Shown: positions 42,133 to 51,574 of the stretch, one piece after another
Layout of the letters: every line of letters begins with the position of its first letter
Position numbering within the stretch: the stretch's first letter is position 1
Source: Bacteroidales bacterium
GTDB lineage: Bacteria; Bacteroidota; Bacteroidia; Bacteroidales; FEN-979
Direction: 5' to 3'
NCBI GenBank assembly: GCA_023231005.1
Contig: JALNWG010000007.1
Coordinates: 62,001 to 126,000 of the forward strand
Length of the DNA: 64,000 bases
Made by a program: the position numbers and the translations under genes
The notes under the pieces: generated by a model
What the model was told of the DNA's origin: nothing
Databases searched by the model: none
The model's input: the letters and a program-made list of their open reading frames with translations, nothing else

Positions 42133-43923
42133 TCATTCTTGAATCATTACCTTTATGGTTGAAGATTTGGTTCCATTGAACAGTCTGAGAATATACAATC
42201 CATCAGGAATTCCTTTAACATCAAAGGACAAATGGGATTTCCCAACAGAAACATTTGAAAATTCCCAATTCCTGATCATTCTGCCATCCTGGCTCCAGAG
42301 AGCAGCCTGGATGTTTGATGAAGTCTCCAGTTCAAAGTCAACAGAAATATTACCTGAAGCCGGATTAGGGTAAACAGTAAGGGAAGATAAAACTGGAACA
42401 ATTTCTTTAACCCCTACGCCGATGCTTCCATTATTGAAAATATTCTGGCCAAATAACTGCCCTTTGCATAGATGAGAATAGGTGGTATCCATTTGATCGG
42501 TATAATAGGCCACCCATTGATTGCCGACTTCTTCAAGCGCCAGGAGTGCCACATTGTTCCCTGATTTGTTTGAAAGCAATGTAGTTTTTCCCCAAACGCT
42601 GTTGCCATCCGGATCCAATTTATTGGCATAAGAAAAAATTGCTGCGGAGGATGTTATTCTTTTCATGAAAAACAAAATACTCTCATTTATTCCCGATTTT
42701 CTTAGTGTCAGAAATGCATACGTGGAATCCAGCATAGAAACCTTGGGATAGAGCTCTTTAGCAGAATCTCCCCATATTCTTGTTCCCGTAGAAGATATTT
42801 TTTGTCCAAGAATGGAAGCCGTATGAGTGCTGAAATTTTTCTCTGCCCATACCACCAGCAATTCCTGAGTTTCAGGGAGGTAACGGATTCCGAAATCGGC
42901 GCGTTCAAGATCGGTAGCAGCATCTATCACTACCGGAACCGGTTCCGGAAAAAGGGTATTTGCATCGGCATCGATATGCTGAATAAAGGTTTGAATGGAT
43001 ACAGCCCCCTGATCATAAGCAACACCGACATAAAAACCATCCTCTGAATTTCGTTCTACATGAACCATGGTCATCGGATAATCGCCTGTGTATTTAGGGT
43101 AACTTAATATGTTTTTCGGGTGAGCAAACAGAGGAAGTCCATTCGCATCAATTTTTTGTGCCCATAATGATTGAAGGAATGAGGTATCGCTAAAGTCTGT
43201 GCTATCATGCCGGCAGATGGCCATGATATTCCCATTGGCTGTGGAATACATGGAAACACCCCAGTTAAATTCGGCAAACTCTCTGGGAAACGTATACTCC
43301 CATATCAATGTTCCGGTGGCTGATAATTTTTTTAGAATCACATTTTGGAAATTGCCTATGGGTGTACCAACTGAATCAATGGTTATATAGCCAATGCAGA
43401 CCTGATTGTCCTCAGTTACCAGTAGATATGGAGAAAAGCTGGAACAGGCGGTTGATCCCTTACTGATTTGTACCCCTTCATCGCCCCACATCTTGACCCC
43501 GTTTTTTGTCAATTTATTTAGAAAAATAGCATTCACAGTATCCTCCGGCCCCGGATAAAATTGAACTTTTGAATAAGCCACATAAACGCATGAATCCTGG
43601 TTGGGGACTACCGCCACGCCGGAAACCCAAGTCCGATTTGGTCCCGGATCAATCAGTATGCCATCATTCCCGAATTTCCGGTATCCATGATAATCGATTT
43701 TTTGAAGATAAAGATTAAAGAAGGGCGCTTTTGGCAATGTGGATTTGTAGTATAGCAGGTAAGAGGCAGAATCGTTGCTATTCCCAACCATTTCGCCATA
43801 GGCATAAGCAGAGTCAACCCCTGCTAAAAGCGTGTTTGCAGATGGATCGGAAACCCATTGAGCCATTGCCACGTTCACCATAATGATTAGTGAACCGATA
43901 AGAAATAATGTTCTTTTTTTCAT
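42133..43923 (-). CDS. T9SS cargo protein with repeated QKLD-x-x-G-x-x-x-W blades
   Basis: The 596-residue protein has a signal peptide ending AMA with Gln at +1 (QWVSDPSANTLL). At least seven copies of a motif such as LQKIDYHGYRKFG, LNKLTKNGVKMWG, AQKIDANGLPLF, GQKISSTGTRIWG and ANKLDPDGNSVWG are spaced about 55-75 residues apart. This suggests a beta-propeller-like array. The end is a type A sorting domain (LTVYPNPASGNISVDF ... DGLYILRL ... IKVMIQE). No catalytic motif is recognised; a binding or structural surface role is likely. Divergent from the BNR-repeat cargo gene. Confidence 0.82.
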   Translation of the reverse strand: MKKRTLFLIGSLIIMVNVAMAQWVSDPSANTLLAGVDSAYAYGEMVGNSNDSASYLLYYKSTLPKAPFFNLYLQKIDYHGYRKFGNDGILIDPGPNRTWVSGVAVVPNQDSCVYVAYSKVQFYPGPEDTVNAIFLNKLTKNGVKMWGDEGVQISKGSTACSSFSPYLLVTEDNQVCIGYITIDSVGTPIGNFQNVILKKLSATGTLIWEYTFPREFAEFNWGVSMYSTANGNIMAICRHDSTDFSDTSFLQSLWAQKIDANGLPLFAHPKNILSYPKYTGDYPMTMVHVERNSEDGFYVGVAYDQGAVSIQTFIQHIDADANTLFPEPVPVVIDAATDLERADFGIRYLPETQELLVVWAEKNFSTHTASILGQKISSTGTRIWGDSAKELYPKVSMLDSTYAFLTLRKSGINESILFFMKRITSSAAIFSYANKLDPDGNSVWGKTTLLSNKSGNNVALLALEEVGNQWVAYYTDQMDTTYSHLCKGQLFGQNIFNNGSIGVGVKEIVPVLSSLTVYPNPASGNISVDFELETSSNIQAALWSQDGRMIRNWEFSNVSVGKSHLSFDVKGIPDGLYILRLFNGTKSSTIKVMIQE

Positions 43924-44022
43924 ATAGGGTGAGTTTAAAGATGATGGAAAGATATAAAAAGTTTTAATAACGACCGCATTTTTAATTCTTAAAATCGCGG
44001 GAAGGCCTGTATAAAAATTCTA

Positions 44023-44030
44023 TATTTTTG
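44023..44030 (+). promoter_or_regulatory. Bacteroidota -7 promoter box for the BNR-repeat cargo gene
   Basis: TATTTTTG matches TAnnTTTG. The frame's apparent TTG start at 44028 is part of this box. The ATG at 44097 follows after a 66-base leader. Confidence 0.5.
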
Positions 44031-44096
44031 TATGAAATACCTTTTCTGCGTGGGGAAGGTGAAAGAGGGCAATTAATTGGTTTTAAATTACAAACT

Positions 44097-47000
44097 ATGA
44101 TCAAACGAATTGTTGTTAGCTGTTTCGCGTTTCTATTCTTTTCCCCGGCAATTTTTTCGCAGGTTCCCGTGAGAAAGCTGGAGGTGACGGAGGCCGGCAA
44201 AGGAAAGATCAACACCCGGATAGATAACATCAAATATTGGAAACAAATGGTAAAACTGGGATATGTTAAACCCAACCCGAAAACAAATGTTCCAAAGGGT
44301 CAGTTCACAGGAAGTTTGATGAAAGAATATAATCCTCACCATGTTACTGATTCCACTTCCAATTTTCCATTTCCAGTAATCAATTCTCTAAATTCTCCCG
44401 ACATTCCCGTTACCAACAAAGTAGATATAACCCAAAGCGAAAATTCGATTTTCATCGACCCCAAAGATGAATCTACAGTACTCAATTCCAACAATTCAAC
44501 CAATTGGATCAATCATTATGCCCAGGATCCTTATGGAGCAGATGCATTACATTCATCTGACGGTGGTACTGGCTGGGCCGGCTCAACCGATGGGGTGAAT
44601 GGAAGCAATTCAGGGGATCCTTCTGTTGCTATCGGCACAAATGGGTGGTGGTATGTAGGGAAGATCAATGCGGATTTTGGTCAATCTGTTTCTTACAGTA
44701 AAAACAAAGGGAAAACATGGACTCGTGTTAATGTGGCCGATGGCCCGACTGTAGGGATCGGCCTATTGGATAAAAATCATTTATGGATCGACAATTCTTC
44801 TTCCAGTCCTTTTAAGGGTTATTTGTACGATGCCTGGACCAATTTTATTCCCGATCAGGCCGATACCAATCAAATAGAGATTGTCCGTTCTACCGACTTT
44901 GGATTAACCTGGTCGTCACCTCACACAATCAGTACCGGGGTTTCTGCTTTGAAATTCAACCATGGCGTTAACATACAAACAGGGCCGGATGGCGAGGTAT
45001 ATGTGGCCTGGATTATTTATGATGAGTGGCCATCGGATGAAACCGCGATCGGTTTTACCCGGTCGTTTGATGGCGGGGGAATTTTTGCTCCGGCAACCCG
45101 GATTCTAAGCAATATCAAAGGGATCAGAACCTCCGGGACGGGAAAATATATGCGTGTTAATTCTTTCCCTTCCATGGCCGTGGACAATAGTACCGGCCCA
45201 AACAGGGGAACCATCTATCTGACCTGGACCAACATCGGAGTGCCTGGGATCAATACCGGAACCGACATTGATATTTACCTGATCAAGTCTACAGATCAAG
45301 GAAACACTTGGTCTACCCCCATCCGAATCAACCAGGATCCTTCGGGGTTGGGAAAACAACATTTTTTCCCATGGATCACCTGCGACCCGGTTACCGGCGG
45401 ATTGTGCGTGATCTATTATGACGATCGCAACCTCTCTTCCACCGAAGTAGCCGCTTTTGTATCCTATTCCTATGACGGAGGCATGACCTGGACCGATTCC
45501 CAGGTAAGTGATTATACCTGGACCCCGGCCCCCATCCCCGGTTTGGCCTATAGCTATTTTGGCGATTATTTAGGCATCCAGTCATACAACATGAAGGTCT
45601 ACCCGGTATGGACCAGCAATCACGATGGCGGGAGAGCCATGACCTATGTTTCCCCCTTCGATCTTGGGCCAAATCCCAATCAGCCCTGGATCATCTATAA
45701 TTCTTGTCAGTTGACTTCAATTCCAGGAGGCATTATACAAAACCTTAATTTCGGAGACTCTCTTCACTTGTCGCTGGGACTGAAAAACGTTGGAGATCAA
45801 CCAGGAATCGATATAACAGCCTTTATTTCCTGTTCCAGCCCATACGTTCTCCTTACTGATACCGTTGAGTCTTATGGAACAATGGATCCGGGAGAGGTTA
45901 AAGTTGTTCCCAATGGTTTTACCATTAAAGTATCGGATACTATCCCGGATAATCAACTGGTCCGTTTCAATGTGCGGGTGACCAGTTCCGACTCTGTATG
46001 GTACAGCCATTTTTCATTGGAAGCTCACGCCCCGGCGCTAAAGATCACCAAACTCATCATTATCGATACGGTGAATGCGAATCACAATGGCCGGTTGGAT
46101 CCCGGTGAAACGGTTCAGATTATCGTCTACAATTCAAATACCGGTGATTTTCCCTCTGATTCAACCTGTGGAAAACTCTCCACCACCTCCCCTTACCTAA
46201 CCCTGGAGCCCGATAGTATCCTCCTGGGATCGTTTTTCCCCGGGGATATAAAAAAGGTTGTCTTTTCGGGAATCGTGAGCGAAGAAGCCCCGACAGGCAG
46301 TGCAGCAGATCTAAGCTATCTCCTTACTTCAGGCAACTATCGAAATAATAAGGTTTTTCGGGAGATCATCGGACAAGCAGTTGAAGACTGGGAAACGAAT
46401 ACATTTACCCATTTTAATTGGCAATCGGGAGGTACCTTACCCTGGACCCTGACTTCCCAGGATCCTTATGAGGGAATGTATGCTGCCCAATCGGGGATGA
46501 TTGAAGATTACCAGAATTCACAACTTTTTTTGAATTATACTGCTGCTGCGAACGATAGCATTTCTTTTTATCTTAAAACATCCAGCGAGCAGGATTATGA
46601 TTATATGATATTTTCCATCGATAATGTATACCAGGGACAATGGTCGGGAGATACTCCATGGACAAGAGCAGCATTTCCGGTCTCTGCGGGCCCTCACTTG
46701 TTCAAATGGATTTATTTTAAGGACCTTGCTTTTAGTTATGGACTGGATCGGGTTTGGATCGATTTTATAGCGCTTCCTCCGCCCTTGTTACCTTTCGTAG
46801 ATCCTGGGCCTGATGATACGATTTGTGCAGGTGAAGTAGTTGCGCTTTCCGGAATTGCTCAGCCAAAGGATTCAATAAAATGGGCTACTATGGGAGATGG
46901 TCTGTTTTTCAGCGATACCTCCCTGTTTACCACCTATTATCCGGGAACCCAGGATCTGATTTCCGGTTCGGTGATCCTACGGTTAACCGCCTGCAATAAT

Positions 47001-47567
47001 TTCGGAAGTTCAAGTAAAAACAAACATATTCAAATCAATCCTCGACCATTTATCGATATTGCTGTTTATCCTCAGGATACAGTTTGTTCCGGAAATACGA
47101 TTACACTCACCGCAACTTCCTTGGAAGATGTGAGTTATTTGTGGACTCCGGGAAATTTCAGCTCTCCTGAAGTAATTTTTGATACAGCAAAAACCGGGGG
47201 TATTGGCTCCCACCAGATCTTTCTCCGGGTTACCAGCCCATTCAACTGTGTTCAAAAAGATTCGGTTACCATAACATTTAAAAATTGTACAGGTTTGGAG
47301 AAAAGCGATCCGATTTCTACCGTGATAATCATTCCAAATCCAAATAATGGAAAGTTTCAGATCGTGTTAGATAGGAATACCCATTCCCCTATCGATTTGA
47401 AAATTATCAATTCATCGGGCAGTCTGGTATTCTACGAAAAAGAGTCCAGAGACTGGCTTAGGAATAAGAAATTCTTTAATTTGAGTTTTCTTCCAGATGG
47501 TATATATTTGCTGTCGCTTGCTTCTGCTGGAGAAACCAGAACATGTAAATTGATTATTCAAAAATAA
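44097..47567 (+). CDS. Large T9SS cargo protein with sialidase-like BNR/Asp-box repeats
   Basis: From ATG 44097 the protein has 1156 residues and a signal peptide ending IFS with Gln at +1. A six-bladed sialidase-like propeller region (about 150-530) shows Asp-boxes SKNKGKTWT, STDFGLTWS, STDQGNTWS and SYDGGMTWT. Sialidase catalytic hallmarks (FRIP, nucleophile Tyr/Glu pair) were not recognised, so exo-sialidase activity is doubtful. CARDB-like segments, a jelly-roll domain (about 760-900), Ig-like domains and a type A sorting domain (IIPNPNNGKFQIVL ... DGIYLLSL ... CKLIIQK) follow. Probably a secreted carbohydrate- or peptide-interacting protein. It is followed by a truncated small gene and a TonB receptor. 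Confidence 0.83.
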   Translation: MIKRIVVSCFAFLFFSPAIFSQVPVRKLEVTEAGKGKINTRIDNIKYWKQMVKLGYVKPNPKTNVPKGQFTGSLMKEYNPHHVTDSTSNFPFPVINSLNSPDIPVTNKVDITQSENSIFIDPKDESTVLNSNNSTNWINHYAQDPYGADALHSSDGGTGWAGSTDGVNGSNSGDPSVAIGTNGWWYVGKINADFGQSVSYSKNKGKTWTRVNVADGPTVGIGLLDKNHLWIDNSSSSPFKGYLYDAWTNFIPDQADTNQIEIVRSTDFGLTWSSPHTISTGVSALKFNHGVNIQTGPDGEVYVAWIIYDEWPSDETAIGFTRSFDGGGIFAPATRILSNIKGIRTSGTGKYMRVNSFPSMAVDNSTGPNRGTIYLTWTNIGVPGINTGTDIDIYLIKSTDQGNTWSTPIRINQDPSGLGKQHFFPWITCDPVTGGLCVIYYDDRNLSSTEVAAFVSYSYDGGMTWTDSQVSDYTWTPAPIPGLAYSYFGDYLGIQSYNMKVYPVWTSNHDGGRAMTYVSPFDLGPNPNQPWIIYNSCQLTSIPGGIIQNLNFGDSLHLSLGLKNVGDQPGIDITAFISCSSPYVLLTDTVESYGTMDPGEVKVVPNGFTIKVSDTIPDNQLVRFNVRVTSSDSVWYSHFSLEAHAPALKITKLIIIDTVNANHNGRLDPGETVQIIVYNSNTGDFPSDSTCGKLSTTSPYLTLEPDSILLGSFFPGDIKKVVFSGIVSEEAPTGSAADLSYLLTSGNYRNNKVFREIIGQAVEDWETNTFTHFNWQSGGTLPWTLTSQDPYEGMYAAQSGMIEDYQNSQLFLNYTAAANDSISFYLKTSSEQDYDYMIFSIDNVYQGQWSGDTPWTRAAFPVSAGPHLFKWIYFKDLAFSYGLDRVWIDFIALPPPLLPFVDPGPDDTICAGEVVALSGIAQPKDSIKWATMGDGLFFSDTSLFTTYYPGTQDLISGSVILRLTACNNFGSSSKNKHIQINPRPFIDIAVYPQDTVCSGNTITLTATSLEDVSYLWTPGNFSSPEVIFDTAKTGGIGSHQIFLRVTSPFNCVQKDSVTITFKNCTGLEKSDPISTVIIIPNPNNGKFQIVLDRNTHSPIDLKIINSSGSLVFYEKESRDWLRNKKFFNLSFLPDGIYLLSLASAGETRTCKLIIQK

Positions 47568-47570
47568 AAC

Positions 47571-47768
47571 TTGGAAAAAATCAGCGCTATTGGTGTATTA
47601 TTGATCTTCCTGTTCTATATCATGGGCTATTTCTTCATTTTTAGATGCAATCATTTTTTTCTTCAACAGGAATTGATCCGTGAGATCCGAAATGGAATTT
47701 TTCATGATAAGGTTATTTTTCTTAACATTCCATCCTTTTTCTTTGAAGAAAAGCCTACCAGCCAGTAG
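47571..47768 (+). pseudogene. Truncated small membrane protein before a TonB-dependent receptor
   Basis: A TTG-started frame of 65 residues follows 3 bases after the previous stop. It has one strong transmembrane helix (about 6-26, VLLIFLFYIMGYFFIF), then QQELIREIRNGI and HDKVIFLNIPS. This matches the N-terminal half of a Bacteroidota family of about 130-150 residues often found next to TonB-dependent receptors. The C-terminal half is absent here and no continuation is seen in other frames before the receptor. It could be a decayed gene or a genuinely short variant. Function of the family is unknown. Confidence 0.45.
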
Positions 47769-47841
47769 GTAAGGGGTTGGGGCTTATGATCATTAATGCT
47801 ATTTGGCAGATAACTAATATTCAACTAATTAATCTTTCATT

Positions 47842-50052
47842 ATGAAAACAAGGAATATACTATTTATTATACTTATTCTAGGATTGTCGGCGCAGGCAAT
47901 AGGTCAGCGAGTGACCAGGCCGGTAAAAAATGAGAACCCGTTAAAAGATACGATCAGTTTAAATGAAGTGTTGGTCACCGCATTCAGGACTGACATCCCA
48001 ATGAAGGAAATTCCTGCAGCCATCTCTATTATCAAGAGTTCTTCTTTAAACTCAATGCAAAAAACCATTGCCGCCGATGAAGCGCTAAGGTTTGTTCCCG
48101 GAACAAAAATCGATAACGGAACCGATGGTTCCCGGGTACATTTTTATATTCGCGGTCAAGGTATTTTATCAGAAAGTGGTTTTCGGGGCATCCAGGTATT
48201 GATTGATGGAATCCCGGTTAATGATCCAGGTGGATATTGCCCTGATTTATATGATGTTGATTGGGGAACTGTGAAACGTGTGGAAGTAGTAAGAGGACTT
48301 GCAGCCTCTTTATATGGCGGAAATGCAACAGGGGGGGTAGTCAACATCATTACAAATGATGGTGGGGAAAAACCCGTTAACAGTTTCCTGTCAGCCACTG
48401 CCGGATCTTATGGATTTTGGAAAATTCTGGGCCAGGTTGATGGAACCCAGGATAAAATCAATTACAGGGTCTCTTACTCACATGCTCAGGGACATGGTTA
48501 TCGCGATCATCAATCATTTATGTCAGATAATTTTAGTGAAAAAATAAATTGGACTCCTTCAGAAAAAGTTAAAATCACACAAATATTAACCTATACGAAC
48601 TATTTTAACCAGAATTCTGAAGGCATCAATCTTTACCGTTATGATACTTATGGACCCCGGGCTGCCAACACCGATGCAATACCATATAATGAATTTCAGG
48701 AAACAAAGAGATTAACAGGTGCCTTGTTGGGAAAATTTGTTGTCGCTCAAAATCAGGACATTCAAGTAAAAGCTTATGTTAGAATGAACAATTACCGGGA
48801 AACATCCAATAATGGAGACGATTATAAACCCTACCTTAATCTGGGTGGTTCAGCACAGTATAATCTTCACTTTGGCGGAGAAAAGCTGATGAATCATTTA
48901 AGCGTTGGCGTTGATTATCAAAGTCAGTCTATTACAGAACACCTGTTTGCAGTTCCTCCGGAAAACATGCGTGATTCGAACCGGGTCGACAGCCACTGGA
49001 GCCGTGATTGTTATGATCTGTCCACCATTCTGGTAAATCAGATCATCAAACAACGGAGCGCCGGAGTTTATCTGATCGACAAACTTGATATTGCAAAAAA
49101 GTTCTATGCAATTTTGAATGTCCGTTATGATTATGTATACAGCAGTTTGACCAATAACATTCCGGTTCCTGATTCGGTATCCCCTTCAGGCAGCAGAACT
49201 TTCGACAAACCTACTTTCCGTATCGGATTAGCTTATAACATTGCCACCCCGATCAACCTCTACATTAATTATGGAACAGGATTTTTAACTCCTTCCAACG
49301 ATGAACTATATAACAATCCTATTGCCTGGGGTGGCTTCAATGAATTGATCAAACCCTCAACTTCACAAGGAATAGAAATGGGGGTAAGAGGTGATATTGG
49401 AAAAATATTCCATTATGATGTTACCGGATTTGATATTTTTTCTGATAATGAATTTTCTCGCTTCAGTGTGCCAGGAAGAGGAAATAATACTGCTTTTTAT
49501 AAAAACATCGGGAAAAGCAACAAGTGGGGAATTGAGACTTCTTTATCTTTTTCTCCGGTAAAGAATGTGATCATTGATGCGGCTTATACCTATTCACATT
49601 TCCGGTATACAGCCCCCGATTATACCGATACCGTCAACGGGATTTATAATATTAAAGGCCATTGGTTACCGAATAGCCCTGAACACATGTTAACTGCCCA
49701 GATATCGTACAACTTCTTGAAAAATTTTACCGTTGCCTTTGGAGCCCAATGGCAGTCAAAATGGTGCATCCAGGTTGATGACTCTATATACAACCAATAT
49801 ACCATTGGGCAAACCTACTATCAGCCGGGGAGTATCAGAAGTTCCTGGGTAGATGGATATGCCATTTTTAATTTAAACCTCGACTATCAGTGGAAATTGG
49901 GTTGGCTGAGAGGAGATATCAGTCTTTATGCAAAAAATCTTTTTGATGAGCAGTATTTTGGTTTCACCGAACCGAATAATGGACCTGATTATAACAGTTA
50001 CCAGCCTGCACCAGGAAGAGAATTTTTCGTTAACCTGAAGCTGTTTTTCTAA
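47842..50052 (+). CDS. TonB-dependent outer-membrane receptor
   Basis: Outer-membrane active transporter of 736 residues. Signal peptide ends AIG with Gln at +1. There is no N-terminal carboxypeptidase-regulatory domain, unlike SusC-type receptors. The TonB box-like segment ISLNEVLVTAFR precedes the plug (about 45-165; QVLIDGIPVNDPGG, VEVVRGLAASLYGGNATGGVVNI). The rest is a 22-strand-type barrel ending with Phe (NLKLFF). The layout is that of siderophore/cobalamin/metal receptors, and the substrate cannot be told. No SusD partner follows. An inverted repeat separates it from the convergent next gene. Confidence 0.93.
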   Translation: MKTRNILFIILILGLSAQAIGQRVTRPVKNENPLKDTISLNEVLVTAFRTDIPMKEIPAAISIIKSSSLNSMQKTIAADEALRFVPGTKIDNGTDGSRVHFYIRGQGILSESGFRGIQVLIDGIPVNDPGGYCPDLYDVDWGTVKRVEVVRGLAASLYGGNATGGVVNIITNDGGEKPVNSFLSATAGSYGFWKILGQVDGTQDKINYRVSYSHAQGHGYRDHQSFMSDNFSEKINWTPSEKVKITQILTYTNYFNQNSEGINLYRYDTYGPRAANTDAIPYNEFQETKRLTGALLGKFVVAQNQDIQVKAYVRMNNYRETSNNGDDYKPYLNLGGSAQYNLHFGGEKLMNHLSVGVDYQSQSITEHLFAVPPENMRDSNRVDSHWSRDCYDLSTILVNQIIKQRSAGVYLIDKLDIAKKFYAILNVRYDYVYSSLTNNIPVPDSVSPSGSRTFDKPTFRIGLAYNIATPINLYINYGTGFLTPSNDELYNNPIAWGGFNELIKPSTSQGIEMGVRGDIGKIFHYDVTGFDIFSDNEFSRFSVPGRGNNTAFYKNIGKSNKWGIETSLSFSPVKNVIIDAAYTYSHFRYTAPDYTDTVNGIYNIKGHWLPNSPEHMLTAQISYNFLKNFTVAFGAQWQSKWCIQVDDSIYNQYTIGQTYYQPGSIRSSWVDGYAIFNLNLDYQWKLGWLRGDISLYAKNLFDEQYFGFTEPNNGPDYNSYQPAPGREFFVNLKLFF

Positions 50053-50098
50053 AGCCTTTCACTCAATTTCCGCCGCAGAGCAGCGGGGTTGAGGTGAA
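50053..50098. terminator. Imperfect inverted repeat between convergent genes
   Basis: TTCACTCAATTTCCGCCGC and GCAGCGGGGTTGAGGTGAA are imperfectly complementary around a short loop and fill the gap between the TonB receptor and the convergent membrane-protein gene. It may act as a bidirectional terminator, though no clean T-tract follows on the plus side. Confidence 0.45.
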
Positions 50099-50629
50099 TT
50101 AAACTATTTCAGATTCATTTTCAAATTTCGCTTTGGCGCTATATACAAAGAGTGCACGTAATTTATCCCAAAAATTTCCGCCTAAAACAAAGAGACTCGA
50201 AATAAATACCATATCGAAAAAAAAGTGGACAGCAGTACGGATAAGATAGGCATCGGGAAAAAGTTTAGGAGCATAAGAGAGAATATAATTGGGGATGAAT
50301 GGAAAAACAAACAGAAACAAGCCAATAGTATAACGTGTGGGGCTAACATGATCAGGAATAGCTACCTTACGATAAAAATGTAGCTTATATCTAATCCAAT
50401 TGTAAGATGATTTGCCAAGGATGGCAATGGCAGAAAGTTTCATTAGGGGAGCACTCAACCAAAATATGGCAAGGATAAATCCTTTCCAAAAATGGGATTC
50501 TACAAGTCCTTTTAATACCAGGCCGGTAGGGAGCATAAAAAAAGAGGTAACGAAAAGAGCCAACCCGAGATAAAAGCGGAAACCAGGGTTTTCCGGTGGG
50601 TTAACTAAATTTTTCTGAACATCTTTCAT
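50099..50629 (-). CDS. Small membrane protein, transporter-suffix-domain type
   Basis: From ATG 50629 the protein has 176 residues with about four hydrophobic helices. Family-typical segments are FRFYLGLALFVTSF, VSPTRYTIGLFLFV and the end FVLGGNFWDKLRALFVYSAK. NCBI names such proteins transporter suffix domain-containing because the same module is fused behind some transporters; on its own the function is unknown. An earlier ATG (50668) would overlap the EamA gene and add a non-conserved stretch, so it was not used. The EamA transporter directly upstream (16-base gap) may be its partner. Confidence 0.8.
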   Translation of the reverse strand: MKDVQKNLVNPPENPGFRFYLGLALFVTSFFMLPTGLVLKGLVESHFWKGFILAIFWLSAPLMKLSAIAILGKSSYNWIRYKLHFYRKVAIPDHVSPTRYTIGLFLFVFPFIPNYILSYAPKLFPDAYLIRTAVHFFFDMVFISSLFVLGGNFWDKLRALFVYSAKAKFENESEIV

Positions 50630-50645
50630 AAAAATGGAGTTAAAA

Positions 50646-51557
50646 TTAAAGGAAGAACAGGGCAACACCGGAAACTGCCAAAATGGCTCCTGCGATTTCT
50701 TTAAAGGTGATTTTTTCTTTATAGATCAACATGGAAGGCGGGATGATGAATATGGGAACCAAAGCCATAATTGTAGCGGCAACCCCGGTATCGGCATATT
50801 TAATAGCGATTAATGAAAAAGATACGCCAAGGAAAGGGCCAAAAAAAGCGCCCAGAGAGAGTTGAAGCATGGGCTTCTTTTGGGTGAGACCATGGAAAAG
50901 TTCTTTCCATAAGTGCAAGATGAAAAACAATATGGAAAAACCTGCAATTCCTGCGATTACCCGAATCTGAGTAGCCGCAAAAGTATCGTATCCTTTCATA
51001 CCGATTTTGCTAAGAACCAGGCCTCCGGCCTGCCCCAGGGCACCACCAAAACCCAATAAAAGTCCCACGATCGGATAGTTGAATTTCATTTTCATGATTT
51101 TTTTGTTGGGAGTGTCAGGATCATGCTTTTTCAACACCACCAAGGCGATTCCGCTGACCGTCAATGCCATTCCCAACCAACTCAAAGGCTGCAAGGTCTC
51201 CCCTAATACAATCCATCCAATTAATGCTGTAAGTGGAGGGGAAAGTGCCATCATGAGCATGGCAACACGAGCTCCTATTACAACAAATGCCTGAAAAAGA
51301 CACAGATCGCCTAAAACAAAACCAACCAATCCGGAAAGGGATAAAATAAACCATGCACGAGGTGTTGCATCAATGGGAAAAAGAATTCCACGGTAAAAAA
51401 AAACGAATATCGAAAGAAAGGTAAATCCAACAAAAAGCCGAAGCAGGTTAACTACAAGGGAACCAAGTTTTTTGCTGGCGGCTTCAAAAGCGAGTGCGGT
51501 TACCGTCCAGAAAATCGCAGTAAGTAAAGCGGCAAATTCACCGATATGATTAACCAT
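50646..51557 (-). CDS. EamA/DMT superfamily transporter
   Basis: Ten-helix drug/metabolite transporter of about 303 residues with two EamA repeats (about 5-140 and 165-300). The second has GAFFGPFLGVSFSLIAIKY and ALVPIFIIPPSMLIYKE. These proteins export amino acids, nucleotides or other small metabolites; the substrate here is unknown. The longer start (51593) overlaps the EnvC gene. GTG 51560 or ATG 51557 lies 7-10 bases after an AGGAGG, one of only two clear Shine-Dalgarno sequences noticed in the window. It follows EnvC closely and probably belongs to the same operon. Confidence 0.9.
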   Translation of the reverse strand: MVNHIGEFAALLTAIFWTVTALAFEAASKKLGSLVVNLLRLFVGFTFLSIFVFFYRGILFPIDATPRAWFILSLSGLVGFVLGDLCLFQAFVVIGARVAMLMMALSPPLTALIGWIVLGETLQPLSWLGMALTVSGIALVVLKKHDPDTPNKKIMKMKFNYPIVGLLLGFGGALGQAGGLVLSKIGMKGYDTFAATQIRVIAGIAGFSILFFILHLWKELFHGLTQKKPMLQLSLGAFFGPFLGVSFSLIAIKYADTGVAATIMALVPIFIIPPSMLIYKEKITFKEIAGAILAVSGVALFFL

Positions 51558-51574
51558 CACGGAAATTCCTCCTA

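Noticed and set aside
44097..47567. Annotation as an active sialidase
   Set aside because: Asp-box repeats are present but the FRIP motif and the catalytic Arg triad/Tyr-Glu pair were not found, so only the fold is claimed.
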